From Candidatus Marinimicrobia bacterium CG08_land_8_20_14_0_20_45_22 (GTDB lineage: Bacteria > Fidelibacterota > UBA2242): a stretch of DNA of 43,735 nucleotides. The stretch lies in NCBI GenBank assembly GCA_002774355.1, contig PEYN01000212.1:1-43735 (forward strand), in the 5' to 3' direction. Under the pieces are notes generated by a model. The model made no database searches. It was not told the origin of the DNA and saw only the letters and a list, made by a program, of their open reading frames with translations. Shown piece after piece: positions 35,698 through 43,735 of this stretch (position 1 is the stretch's first letter; every line of letters starts with the position of its first letter). The translations under genes were made by a program, and so were the position numbers.

Positions 35698-36316
35698 AAT
35701 CATCTCAATTGATTCCGCTTCTGAATCGCAAATCGCGGCGATTCTGTCGGCATTGTCCGATGGGCAGATCATCGCTTATCCGACCGACACGATCTGCGGA
35801 TTGGGCGTGGATGTTTTCAATTCATCCGCGGTCGGTAATCTTATTCGGTTGAAAGGCAGGTCTTCCCAAAAAGCAATAAGTATCTTATATTCGGATGTGG
35901 AACGATTACTAAAAGATTTTCCAAACCTAAACAACTACCAACGGAAGTCGGTTCGTTCGCTCATACCCGGACGGGTAACGCTTGTTTTGCCTGTGAAAAA
36001 CCGGAATTTCCCCGAACAATTCATGGATGAAGGCTTTGTCGGCGTTCGCGTCATAGACATGGAGCCTTTGAACCGGATATTACGCCAGTTCCCGAATCCG
36101 ATTACAACGACCAGCGCAAATCCGTCCGGTGAAAAGCCTGCGGAAAATGCCGAAGATGTCGTTCGGTATTTCGGCAACTCCGTGTCAATTGTGTTGAAGT
36201 CGTCGGATTCTTCGAGCCAGATTCCTTCGACGGTCGTCAGGATTTTATCAGACAGTTTTTCGATTCTTCGTGCGGGCGCGGTAAGCGCCGATGAAATAGC
36301 CCAAAGGTGTGAATAG
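35690..36316 (+). CDS. tsaC: Threonylcarbamoyl-AMP synthase (Sua5/YciO/YrdC family)
   Basis: 208 residues. TsaC makes threonylcarbamoyl-AMP for the t6A37 modification of ANN-decoding tRNAs. The YrdC fold shows QIIAYPTDTICGLG with KGRSSQKAISIL, the RSLIPGRVTLVLP segment (basic patch, R/K), the VGVRVIDMEP strand, and ITTTSANPSGE. The long Sua5 C-terminal domain is missing, so it is TsaC-like rather than Sua5. The C-terminus (STVVRILSDSFSILRAGAV) is normal. It overlaps the acyltransferase by 8 bases. Confidence 0.93.
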   Translation: MTEIISIDSASESQIAAILSALSDGQIIAYPTDTICGLGVDVFNSSAVGNLIRLKGRSSQKAISILYSDVERLLKDFPNLNNYQRKSVRSLIPGRVTLVLPVKNRNFPEQFMDEGFVGVRVIDMEPLNRILRQFPNPITTTSANPSGEKPAENAEDVVRYFGNSVSIVLKSSDSSSQIPSTVVRILSDSFSILRAGAVSADEIAQRCE

Positions 36317-36317
36317 A

Positions 36318-38192
36318 ATGAAACTTTATTTTCGCATTCTGAAAATGGTTAAACCCTACTGGAAAACGCTCACAGTCGGTATTCTTGCGTCACTTATGTT
36401 TGTCCTGTTCAACAGCGCCTCGGTCTGGCTTACCGCTTCGTTTGTCAACGTACTTTTTCCAAAAACACAGACCGTCGAACAGCAGTCGGATTCCCGAAAA
36501 GAGGTTGTTGAACCAACAATTCCCGTTAAACTCAATGCCAATGACAAACTAAAAGCATTGACAAATAAATTGATCTTAAGGGACGAACCGGTTAAAACTC
36601 TTAGAATGTTATGTCTAACGATCTTCTTGACATTTATACTCAAAAATATCTTCTTTTACATTAAAAATGTCTGTATCAGCTGGGTGCAGTTGAAAGCGGT
36701 GCGCGACCTGCGAAACAGGCTTTACGAACATTTGCATAACCTTTCTCTCTCATTTTTTCAACGAAAACGGGGGGGAGAAATTTCGTCCATTGTACTAAAT
36801 GACGTTTCGACAGTACGGAATTCCCTTTCAGTCAGCTTCGATAAACTTCTCGTCGAGCCGATCAACATTCTCACATTCATGACGCTTCTGTTTATCATTT
36901 CATGGAAGTTGAGCCTTTTTGCCGTCATCATTCTGCCACTTACATTTATCGCGATTTCCAAGATTGGGCAGAGCGTTCGGCGAAAGTCGATTCGCACCTC
37001 CAAGCAGATTGCCGGGATTATGGCGATTCTTGATGAAACACTTCACGGAATTCGCGTCATCAAGGCATTCTCCATGGAGAATTTCGAGAAGATGCGCTTC
37101 TTCCGCGAAACCGAGAAGTATTTTCAACTGCTGTTCAAACGCAGGAAACTGAAAATCGTCTCGACGCCGATCAATGAGTTCTTCAGCGTCATCATCGGCA
37201 TTTCTCTACTCTGGTTCGGAGGTAGCCACGTGCTCGCCGGAAGCGGAATCGAAGCGGAAGATTTCGTTCGGTTCATCATCATGCTTTTTGCGCTGATGAC
37301 GCCGATCAAAAGCCTGAACAACGTTAATACGGACATTCAGGAAGCAATCGCTTCGACTATTCGAATTTATTCGATTTTGGATGAGAAACCTGATGTCGTC
37401 GAAAAATCAAATGCACAAGTTCTCGATGGCTTTCATCGGGAAATCCGCTATGATCATGTTCGCTTCATATATCCGCAAACGTCCCACGAGGTGCTTTCCG
37501 ATGTAAATATGACGATCAGAAAGGGCGAAATCGTCGCCATTGTCGGACATAGCGGCGCCGGGAAATCGACGCTGGCTGATCTTCTGCCGCGCTTTTACGA
37601 TCCTGTCGGCGGTTCCGTACAAATAGACGGAATCGACATCCGCGACATCACTTTCAGTTCGCTCCGGTCACTGATGGGAATCGTCACACAGCAAACGATC
37701 CTGTTTAACGACACGATATTTAACAACATAGCTTACGGTCTCGGAGATACCGATCCGGAGAAAGTCATCGCCGCCGCTGACGCCGCAAACGCACTGGAAT
37801 TCATCAATCTTTTCCCGGATAAGTTCGAAACCATGATTGGCGATAAAGGCCTGCGGCTTTCCGGAGGCGAGCGCCAACGTCTCGCAATCGCCCGCGCATT
37901 GCTTAAAAACCCGCCGATCCTTATCCTTGACGAGGCAACTTCGTCGCTCGATTCCGAATCAGAACAAAAAGTTCAGGCAGCTATCGAACAGCTTATGAAA
38001 GACCGGACGGTTTTGGTCATCGCGCATCGACTCTCGACGATCCAGAACGCCAACAAGATCATCGTTCTGGAAAAGAGAAAGATCTACGAGACCGGCACGC
38101 ACGACGAACTGGTGAAAAAGGAAGACTCTCTTTACCGTTATTTCTACGAAACGCAGTTCGTGAATCACCAGACTAATCATCTGCACGACTGA
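36318..38192 (+). CDS. MsbA-like ABC transporter (exporter, TMD-NBD fusion)
   Basis: 624 residues from the ATG at 36318, with AAAGG 10 bases before it; an in-frame GTG at 36309 is possible. Six membrane helices (about 15-320) are followed by an ATPase domain (about 370-610): Walker A GHSGAGKST, LSGGERQRLAIARALL signature, Walker B PILILDEATSSLDSE and the switch His in IAHRLST. Between helices 1 and 2 lies a charged external loop of about 50 residues (KTQTVEQQSDSRKEVVEPTI), larger than in MsbA. It exports lipids or other amphiphiles as a homodimer. With an LpxL-type enzyme nearby, lipid A-core flipping is plausible. Confidence 0.9.
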   Translation: MKLYFRILKMVKPYWKTLTVGILASLMFVLFNSASVWLTASFVNVLFPKTQTVEQQSDSRKEVVEPTIPVKLNANDKLKALTNKLILRDEPVKTLRMLCLTIFLTFILKNIFFYIKNVCISWVQLKAVRDLRNRLYEHLHNLSLSFFQRKRGGEISSIVLNDVSTVRNSLSVSFDKLLVEPINILTFMTLLFIISWKLSLFAVIILPLTFIAISKIGQSVRRKSIRTSKQIAGIMAILDETLHGIRVIKAFSMENFEKMRFFRETEKYFQLLFKRRKLKIVSTPINEFFSVIIGISLLWFGGSHVLAGSGIEAEDFVRFIIMLFALMTPIKSLNNVNTDIQEAIASTIRIYSILDEKPDVVEKSNAQVLDGFHREIRYDHVRFIYPQTSHEVLSDVNMTIRKGEIVAIVGHSGAGKSTLADLLPRFYDPVGGSVQIDGIDIRDITFSSLRSLMGIVTQQTILFNDTIFNNIAYGLGDTDPEKVIAAADAANALEFINLFPDKFETMIGDKGLRLSGGERQRLAIARALLKNPPILILDEATSSLDSESEQKVQAAIEQLMKDRTVLVIAHRLSTIQNANKIIVLEKRKIYETGTHDELVKKEDSLYRYFYETQFVNHQTNHLHD

Positions 38193-38202
38193 AACAGTCA
38201 AC

Positions 38203-39618
38203 ATGACCAGAACAAAATCCAAACTTCCTTTCGACTGGAAAATTCTGCCGTCCGTTCAATCCGTTGCCGACTTAATTGCCACCGAACTCACTGAATTCAA
38301 GCCGGAGATTCTGATAAGGCTGATTCGGTTCGAAATCGAATGGCTCCGAGCCGACATCGTTAGGAAACAAATCTCCTTGAAAGACAGGCAAAGTGCCATT
38401 GAGGAGGTTCTCTGCCGGTTGAGATCGAAAAGCGAAAAACTTTTATCGCTTCCACTGAAAAAAGTGATCAATGCGACCGGAATTGTCCTGCATACCGGTC
38501 TGGGACGCGCGCCATTCGGCAATGAAATCCTTTTGGAAACCGCTGAGATTCTTTCGGGTTTCTCCAATCTCGAATTTGACCTAAATGCAGACAAGCGCGG
38601 CGAACGACTCGATCTGGCGGATGATTATCTGAAGTTACTCACCGGCGCGGAATCATCCGCTGTTGTGAATAACAATGCCGCGGCTGTCTTTCTGGCGCTG
38701 AATTCGCTGGCAAACCGCAAGGAAGTCATCGTCTCGCGCGGTGAATTAATCGAAATTGGCGGTTCTTTCCGCCTTCCCGAAATCATGAAAAAGAGCGGCG
38801 TGAAAATGGTCGAAGTCGGGACGACTAACAGAACATACATGAGCGATTATGAAAGCGCGATTGGTACAAGAACCGGCGCAATTATCCTCGCGCATCCGTC
38901 CAATTACAAAATTCAGGGATTTACGACTCGACCCGAACCGGGAAAAGTCGTCAAATTGGCGCATGAACACGGCATTCCGGTGATTTTCGACATCGGCAGT
39001 GGTGCGTTATTTGACATCAGGAAAGTCGGACTTCCGGCGGAACTCGTCGTACCAGAATTTATCGAAGCGGGTGTCGATTTAGTGACGTTCAGCGGCGATA
39101 AACTTCTTGGCGGACCGCAGTGCGGAATCATCGTCGGGAAGAAAAAATCGATTCTCCTCCTTCGAAAAAATCCGCTGATGCGCATCGTCCGGTGTGATAA
39201 AACAACTTTCGTGCTTCTCTGTGCGACGCTGAAACGCTATTTACTTTCGGAGCCGGAGAAACGCATTCAAACCTACCGACTACTCGCGCGCGACAGCCAT
39301 ATTTTACTCGGCGAGGCGGAAAAGATCGTTCATAATTTGCCGAAGATACTTGTGAATGACCTCGGAATCTCGGTTCTCGAAACCGTCGTCGAAGCGGGAA
39401 GTGGTTCATTGCCGACCGAGACGATTCCCAGCGCGGCGATCGTCTTTTCACCGAAAAAAATCTCTGTCGTCCGACTGGCTGGCCTGTTCCGGAAGAATCG
39501 CCCGCCGGTCATCGGATACACGAAGTCCGAAGAATTCTATCTCGACCTGAAAGCCGTGTCGTCTGCAGATCTTCCGGCAATTTTAGATGCGATCCGAACC
39601 ATCGGCATGTCGCTTTAA
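38203..39618 (+). CDS. selA: L-seryl-tRNA(Sec) selenium transferase
   Basis: 471 residues. SelA converts Ser-tRNA-Sec to Sec-tRNA-Sec with selenophosphate. The N-terminal helical domain (about 1-80) is followed by the LKKVINATGIVLHTGLGRAPFG block, VNNNAAAVFLAL (PLP phosphate site), and the PLP Lys300 in FSGDKLLGGPQCGIIVG. RGELIEIGGSFRLPEIM is also specific for SelA. It starts 10 bases after the ABC transporter and is 11 bases before selB. selC and selD are not seen here. Confidence 0.96.
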   Translation: MTRTKSKLPFDWKILPSVQSVADLIATELTEFKPEILIRLIRFEIEWLRADIVRKQISLKDRQSAIEEVLCRLRSKSEKLLSLPLKKVINATGIVLHTGLGRAPFGNEILLETAEILSGFSNLEFDLNADKRGERLDLADDYLKLLTGAESSAVVNNNAAAVFLALNSLANRKEVIVSRGELIEIGGSFRLPEIMKKSGVKMVEVGTTNRTYMSDYESAIGTRTGAIILAHPSNYKIQGFTTRPEPGKVVKLAHEHGIPVIFDIGSGALFDIRKVGLPAELVVPEFIEAGVDLVTFSGDKLLGGPQCGIIVGKKKSILLLRKNPLMRIVRCDKTTFVLLCATLKRYLLSEPEKRIQTYRLLARDSHILLGEAEKIVHNLPKILVNDLGISVLETVVEAGSGSLPTETIPSAAIVFSPKKISVVRLAGLFRKNRPPVIGYTKSEEFYLDLKAVSSADLPAILDAIRTIGMSL

Positions 39619-39629
39619 ATTTTCCTTTT

Positions 39630-41552
39630 ATGTTAACGGAAAACCAGAAAATGCCCGATGAATTTGTCACGGGGCAAAGACCGGTCATTTTCGGAACCGC
39701 CGGACATATCGATCATGGCAAATCATCGCTTTTAAAAGCGTTGACCGGTGTCGATCCCGACCGGCTCGAAGAAGAACAACGCCGTGGCATGACCATCGAC
39801 ATCGGCTTTGCGTTTCTGAATGAAAATATCGCATTCATCGACGTTCCCGGCCATGAAAAGTTCATCAAGAACATGGTCACCGGCGCGAATACCGTCGATC
39901 TGGCGCTTCTCGTCATTGCCGCAGATGACGGCATCATGCCACAGACCCGCGAACATGTAGAAATCCTCAAACTAATTGGCATCCGCTCCGGACTGATTGT
40001 TGTCAACAAGATCGATCTCGTCAATTCTGATTGGCTGGAAATGATCCTTGAAGATGTCCGGCAATTCGTCCGGGGAACGTTCCTCGAAAACGAACCGATT
40101 CTTTGCGTTTCCACTGTCACAGGTGCCGGAATTCCTGAACTAAAGGAAGCGATCTTACAAAAAGCGGGACAGTTCGAACGGAAAAGCACGAGCGACCTGT
40201 TTCGTCTGCCTATTGATCGCGCTTTTATCGTCAAAGGTTATGGAACGGTCGTCACTGGTTCGGTCATCTCGGGAGAATTACACGTCGGAGACGAAGTGGA
40301 AATCGCGCCGCTGAAGATTTGGACGAAAGTCCGCGGCATCCAGTCGCATGGAAAGCAAACAGATAGGATTAGCGTAGGTCAGCGCGCTGCAATCAACCTG
40401 CAGAATGTCGATAAGGACGATCTGAAGCGCGGCTACTTCCTCGCGACGCCCGGATATTTCCAACCGAAGCGGCTGACGACATGCCAAATCGGACTTCTGC
40501 CGTCCGCATCGCCGCTGAAATACAATTCCGTCGTCCGCGTTCACCTTGGAACCGGCGAATTCATCGCCAAAATCCGGCCAATCGGCAAAGACGAACTCCT
40601 GCCGGACGAGTCGTGCATTGCGCAAATCCTCTTCGACGAAGAAATTTCGGTCGGATTCCACGACCGGCTGATTCTGCGTAGTTATTCGCCGGTGGCGACG
40701 ATCGGCGGCGCGACGGTTCTCGAAGTTTTCCCCGAACCTCTGCGAAAAAAAGAGTCCGTAAAAGCGGATCGGATCGGGAAACTCATCGCCGACGACCTGC
40801 TTTTCTGTGCCGAAAACCTCTTTTCGTTCCATCCCGGCATACTTTTCTCATCTTTCGACGTCGCGCAGAGACTTTCGGTTTCCGAAAGTTCGGCTTTGAA
40901 CCTACTGCGGTTACTTTCCGACAGACAAAAGATCGTTTCGATCAAAACCGGTTACATTTCGCTTTCAGAAATCCCGGCAATGAAAAAACGCCTGATCGAA
41001 ATTTTGTCGCAATTTCATCAGAAGAATCCGATCCTCTCCGGTCAATCGAAAGCGAGCCTTCTTGAGGAGGTAAAAATCTCCGATGAGATGGCTGATTGGC
41101 TGACAAATGAACTTAAAGATGAAAATAAAATTGCGGTTTCCGGCGATAAATGGCGGCTGAGAGGTTTCTCGCCGGTTCTTTCCGGAAAACAATCGGAATT
41201 GATCCAACAGATCGAGTCGGCGCTGATCGCCGGCGGATTTATGCCGCCCGATCTGACCGAAATCCGGAAAAAATTGAACCTGCCGGAAGATGAAGCCGAG
41301 CCGCTGTTCGCCTATCTGACCGACGCCGGAAAGATCGTCATCCCCGAAAAGAATCTGGCGTTCCATTCAGAAACGATCGGAAAGGGGCGCAATCTGATCG
41401 CCGGTTATCTCGATGAAAAAGGCGAGGCAACCGTCGCCGAACTGAAAGAACTGCTCGGTACTTCCCGCAAATGGGTAATTCCTTTGCTGAATTATTTTGA
41501 CCGGACCGGACTCACGCGGCGGGAGGGAGATGTGAGGAAGTTGAAAGAGTGA
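39630..41552 (+). CDS. selB: Selenocysteine-specific elongation factor
   Basis: 640 residues. SelB delivers Sec-tRNA to UGA codons marked by a SECIS hairpin. The GTPase domain has G1 GHIDHGKS (25-32), G3 DVPGHEKF, G4 NKID. The GVDPDRLEEEQRRGMTIDIGFA block is family-specific. Domains 2 and 3 follow (LFRLPIDRAFIVKGYGTVVTG...), then the winged-helix array (about 365-640; the last WVIPLLNYFDRTGLTRREGDVRKL) that binds SECIS RNA. The ATG at 39630 and one at 39651 are both possible. No in-frame UGA selenoprotein was recognised in this window. Confidence 0.96.
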   Translation: MLTENQKMPDEFVTGQRPVIFGTAGHIDHGKSSLLKALTGVDPDRLEEEQRRGMTIDIGFAFLNENIAFIDVPGHEKFIKNMVTGANTVDLALLVIAADDGIMPQTREHVEILKLIGIRSGLIVVNKIDLVNSDWLEMILEDVRQFVRGTFLENEPILCVSTVTGAGIPELKEAILQKAGQFERKSTSDLFRLPIDRAFIVKGYGTVVTGSVISGELHVGDEVEIAPLKIWTKVRGIQSHGKQTDRISVGQRAAINLQNVDKDDLKRGYFLATPGYFQPKRLTTCQIGLLPSASPLKYNSVVRVHLGTGEFIAKIRPIGKDELLPDESCIAQILFDEEISVGFHDRLILRSYSPVATIGGATVLEVFPEPLRKKESVKADRIGKLIADDLLFCAENLFSFHPGILFSSFDVAQRLSVSESSALNLLRLLSDRQKIVSIKTGYISLSEIPAMKKRLIEILSQFHQKNPILSGQSKASLLEEVKISDEMADWLTNELKDENKIAVSGDKWRLRGFSPVLSGKQSELIQQIESALIAGGFMPPDLTEIRKKLNLPEDEAEPLFAYLTDAGKIVIPEKNLAFHSETIGKGRNLIAGYLDEKGEATVAELKELLGTSRKWVIPLLNYFDRTGLTRREGDVRKLKE

Positions 41553-41598
41553 GAGTTCAGATACGAGGATGTGATTTAAAAAATCAATGTACTTTGTC

Positions 41599-41627
41599 TT
41601 GACAAAAGTGAAGCTATTGCTTAATAT
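41599..41627 (+). promoter_or_regulatory. Promoter of the restriction-modification operon
   Basis: Perfect -35 TTGACA (41599-41604), 17-base spacer, TAATAT -10 (41622-41627). Transcription would begin about 35 bases before the restriction gene ATG at 41669, which has GAGGAAG upstream. Confidence 0.72.
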
Positions 41628-41668
41628 GTTGGTGAAATGATTGTTATGATCGAATGTGAGGAAGTATA

Positions 41669-42598
41669 ATGAATAAAAAAGAACGCCTGATCGAGAAAGA
41701 AAACTTTTCAATCGCATTAACAGAATTCGTCAAAGGACTTGGAAATTATGTTTCCGGAGAAGATGGCCAATGGACAGTTAAGGGATTTATCGACATATTC
41801 AAGAATATTTACACGATCAGTTCGGATACTAAAATTGTATCAAAAATTCTGGAAATTCACTTGTTTCCTCGTATCCTTCAATTTGCTCAGGATAATGGCT
41901 ATTCAATCGTTTTAGCGGAACATCAAAACTGGTATCCCGACCTTAGTTTCGTCCAACATAGCAACCAAACCGTAAAATTTGCCGTTGATTTAAAGGCAAC
42001 TTATCGTGATCCCGAATTTCCGGGACACGTCAATGGTTTTACTTTAGGAAGTCACGGCGCTTATTTCAGAGAAAGAAGTTCGACCAAGAACATCCAATTT
42101 CCCTACTCTGACTATCTGGGGCATTTCTGTCTGGGAGCGATATACACTAGAACATCAATAAGTGATTTGGACGAAACTGAAATATTCCGCGTTAAAGAGA
42201 TTGAAGAAACCGATTATCAAGTCACATCAAATCGATACCGTGTAACTCCAGTTGAAAATCTTCGATCGATTACATCGGTTGTCAGAGATTTTCAATTCTT
42301 TGTTTGTGAAAAATGGCAATTGGCGAGCGACAAACAAGGCTCAGGTAATACCGCTAATATCGGTTCAATAACTTTCATCGATGATATAATCAAAGGCAAT
42401 GGCATTTTCGCCAAACTTGGCGAAGAATGGTTCGATGAATATTGGATGAATTATGGTTTGCTCAAGATGAAAATGAAAGGAAAGGTCAAACCAATCCGAT
42501 CTATCGAAGATTTCCTTGATTTCAAGCATAGCGATAAGACAAAGATCGTTCCGGTTAAAACCAAAAAGAAAAATAACAACGAGCAACAATGCGAATAA
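41669..42598 (+). CDS. EcoRV-like type II restriction endonuclease
   Basis: 309 residues versus about 245 for EcoRV. The catalytic set lines up by eye: Glu62 (SKILEIHLFP, as E45), Asp91 (QNWYPDLSF, as D74), Asp107 and Lys109 (FAVDLKATY, as D90/K92). The DNA-recognition loop is GSGNTANIGS (224-233), against GSGNTTNIGS in EcoRV, whose main contacts are the Gly-Ser-Gly-Asn part. GATATC is therefore the expected target, cut blunt in the middle; this is inference. The N-terminus (about 20 residues), a middle insert (DLDETEIFRVKEIE...) and the basic C-terminus are extra. It overlaps the methyltransferase gene by 10 bases and looks more A+T-rich than selB. Confidence 0.88.
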   Translation: MNKKERLIEKENFSIALTEFVKGLGNYVSGEDGQWTVKGFIDIFKNIYTISSDTKIVSKILEIHLFPRILQFAQDNGYSIVLAEHQNWYPDLSFVQHSNQTVKFAVDLKATYRDPEFPGHVNGFTLGSHGAYFRERSSTKNIQFPYSDYLGHFCLGAIYTRTSISDLDETEIFRVKEIEETDYQVTSNRYRVTPVENLRSITSVVRDFQFFVCEKWQLASDKQGSGNTANIGSITFIDDIIKGNGIFAKLGEEWFDEYWMNYGLLKMKMKGKVKPIRSIEDFLDFKHSDKTKIVPVKTKKKNNNEQQCE

Positions 42599-43530
42599 TC
42601 GTTCCACCAATTAAAAGTCAGGGTATAAAAACCAAACTGGTTCCCTGGATTCAACTTTTAGTGCCAGAAGTCAAAGGCCGGTGGATCGAGCCATTTTTCG
42701 GAACCGGCGTTGTGGCTTTTAATTCCGGTTTTCAAAAAGCATTGCTGAACGACATCAATCCGCACATCATCCGGTTTTATCAGGCAATCAAGGATCGGAA
42801 AATCACACCGGAGTCGGTGCGTGAATATCTTGAGCGGGAAAGCAAGTTATTAGCTGAGGCCGATGATAAGGGCTACGCTCATTTTCGATTCATAAAAGAC
42901 CGTTTTAACGAACAGCATGCTCCGCTGGATTTCCTGTTCCTCTCGCGGGCGGGTTTTAATGGGATGATGCGTTTTAATAAAAAGGGGAAATGGAACATTC
43001 CCTTTTGCCAGAAACCGGAACGTTTTTCGAAATCATATATCACTAAGATCGTTAACCAGGTGAACAAGGTGGCCTGCCTGATTCAGCTGGAGTGGATTTT
43101 TACGGCGGAACCGTTTGAGCAGACGATCCTGAAAGCCGGACCGGACGACATCATTTATTGCGATCCGCCTTACATCGGCAGATACGTGGATTATTTCAGC
43201 GGCTGGAACGAAGAAAATGAATTAAGACTTTTCGGGCTGTTATCTGAAACGCCTGCGCGGTTCATTCTCTCAACTTGGCATCACAACGATTATCGTTCTA
43301 ATCCATTTATCAATTCGCTGTGGAATCGGTTCAACATCATAACGCGTGATCACTTCTATCATGGTGGCGGCAAGATCGAAAACAGGAAATCGATCGTTGA
43401 GGCATTAGTTTTCAACTACGAGGCCAACGTCGAAAAACATAATGCCTATGTCCAGCCAAAAGCCGAACAAATGATATTATTCGAACAAAGAGTGGAGTAT
43501 ATAGAGAAAAAATTGAAACGAGAGTTTTAA
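42589..43530 (+). CDS. D12-class DNA adenine-N6 methyltransferase (partner of the EcoRV-like enzyme)
   Basis: 313 residues. The AdoMet motif FFGTG is at 36-40 (RWIEPFFGTGVVAFN) and the catalytic DPPY at 192-195 (IIYCDPPYIGRYV), the order of an alpha-class (D12, Dam-like) enzyme. The ALLNDINPHIIRFYQAIKD segment is typical (N-D-x-N block). EcoRV's own methyltransferase is of this class and methylates the first A of GATATC; I infer the same for this gene. The extra C-terminal piece (NYEANVEKHNAYVQPKAEQM...) is coiled-coil-like. It overlaps the restriction gene and would protect the many GATATC sites seen in the window. Confidence 0.92.
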   Translation: MRIIVPPIKSQGIKTKLVPWIQLLVPEVKGRWIEPFFGTGVVAFNSGFQKALLNDINPHIIRFYQAIKDRKITPESVREYLERESKLLAEADDKGYAHFRFIKDRFNEQHAPLDFLFLSRAGFNGMMRFNKKGKWNIPFCQKPERFSKSYITKIVNQVNKVACLIQLEWIFTAEPFEQTILKAGPDDIIYCDPPYIGRYVDYFSGWNEENELRLFGLLSETPARFILSTWHHNDYRSNPFINSLWNRFNIITRDHFYHGGGKIENRKSIVEALVFNYEANVEKHNAYVQPKAEQMILFEQRVEYIEKKLKREF

Positions 43531-43552
43531 ATAAAGTTAGGAAGGTAATAAA

Positions 43553-43654
43553 ATGAATTGGTGGTACGTAATTATCCAAACGATCATAAATGAATTACTT
43601 TTCGCATTAACAATAGAGTTGTTTAGAAGCAAGTTTCAAAGACGGGTTGTGTAA
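43553..43654 (+). CDS. 33-residue membrane miniprotein (unknown)
   Basis: The ATG at 43553 has AGGAAGG 8 bases before it and opens a 33-codon frame ending in TAA at 43652-43654. The product (MNWWYVIIQTIINELLFALT, then IELFRSKFQRRVV) is a hydrophobic helix of about 22 residues and a basic tail, as in single-span membrane miniproteins. It lies 22 bases after the methyltransferase stop and could be co-transcribed. No family is recognised; short frames can arise by chance, but the ribosome-binding site and composition make it likely real. Confidence 0.45.
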   Translation: MNWWYVIIQTIINELLFALTIELFRSKFQRRVV

Positions 43655-43735
43655 ATCAAAGTGTGTAAACTCATAAACAAGTTAGACATAATTCTTTAAA
43701 ATTTCCTCAAAGTAAATTAACAATTGCGCATAAAT

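Noticed and set aside
39713-40832. Two long minus-strand frames (173 and 184 codons) opposite selB
   Set aside because: They follow the codon pattern of the highly conserved selB GTPase gene on the other strand and look like shadows.

Overview
The window reads as a chromosome segment of a diderm, LPS-making bacterium. It carries a KDO/LPS-transport gene run (kdsB, kdsA, kdsC, kdsD, lptC, lptB), an LpxL-type acyltransferase, lspA and several predicted outer-membrane proteins. Five predicted exported proteins have Gln right after the predicted signal peptidase I site, the 'Q-rule' known from Bacteroidetes. Together with the moderate GC and generally dense, co-directional genes this suggests a member of the FCB superphylum, perhaps a candidate phylum. 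The lineage call is inference from gene content only; there is no rRNA in the window.

Layout. 1-612 (-): end of a PfkB-type sugar kinase. 735-2926 (+): NUDIX hydrolase, panB, panC. 3009-6234: promoter, small outer-membrane-like protein, LytR_C-domain protein, rsfS, argS. 6302-17067: a long run of overlapping genes, gatC-kdsB-pyrG-kdsA-kdsC-kdsD-lptC-lptB-rpoN, then hslV-hslU and argF, closed by a strong terminator. 17089-19844 (-): CYTH protein, D-cysteine desulfhydrase-like enzyme, UPF0316 protein, a divergent lspA. 19984-23703: TPR protein (+), MltB-like lytic transglycosylase (-), amidohydrolase (+). 23722-25102: a leader with strong RNA-folding potential in front of a bacterial eRF1-like (baeRF) gene.

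The most interesting part is 25210-33153, a self-contained transcription unit with its own promoter and terminator. It encodes a lipoprotein, two CpoB/YbgF-like coiled-coil/TPR proteins, an outer-membrane barrel with a periplasmic coiled coil and TPR tail, MotA, MotB, a reduced FliF-like protein and a FliG-like protein. No flagellar export, rod, hook, filament or FliM/FliN gene is present. The FliF-like protein keeps only the RBM3-like part of the ring, gains a periplasmic coiled coil and keeps a FliG-binding-like tail. The FliG-like protein keeps most torque residues but has a degenerate EHPQ motif. I read this as a proton- or sodium-driven rotor-stator machine spanning the envelope without a type III export apparatus.

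33211-41552 (+): ispG, a small exported protein, LpxL-like acyltransferase, tsaC/Sua5, an MsbA-like ABC exporter, selA and selB. 41599-43654: a likely acquired EcoRV-type restriction-modification pair with its own promoter, followed by a 33-codon membrane miniprotein ORF.

No stretch longer than 300 bases lacks a gene. The longest gaps are 23704-23962 (structured leader and promoter), 25103-25318 (orphan ribosome-binding site and operon promoter), 22264-22458 (nothing recognised beyond the two divergent gene starts) and 2927-3075 (promoter). No tRNA, rRNA, CRISPR array or insertion sequence was seen.
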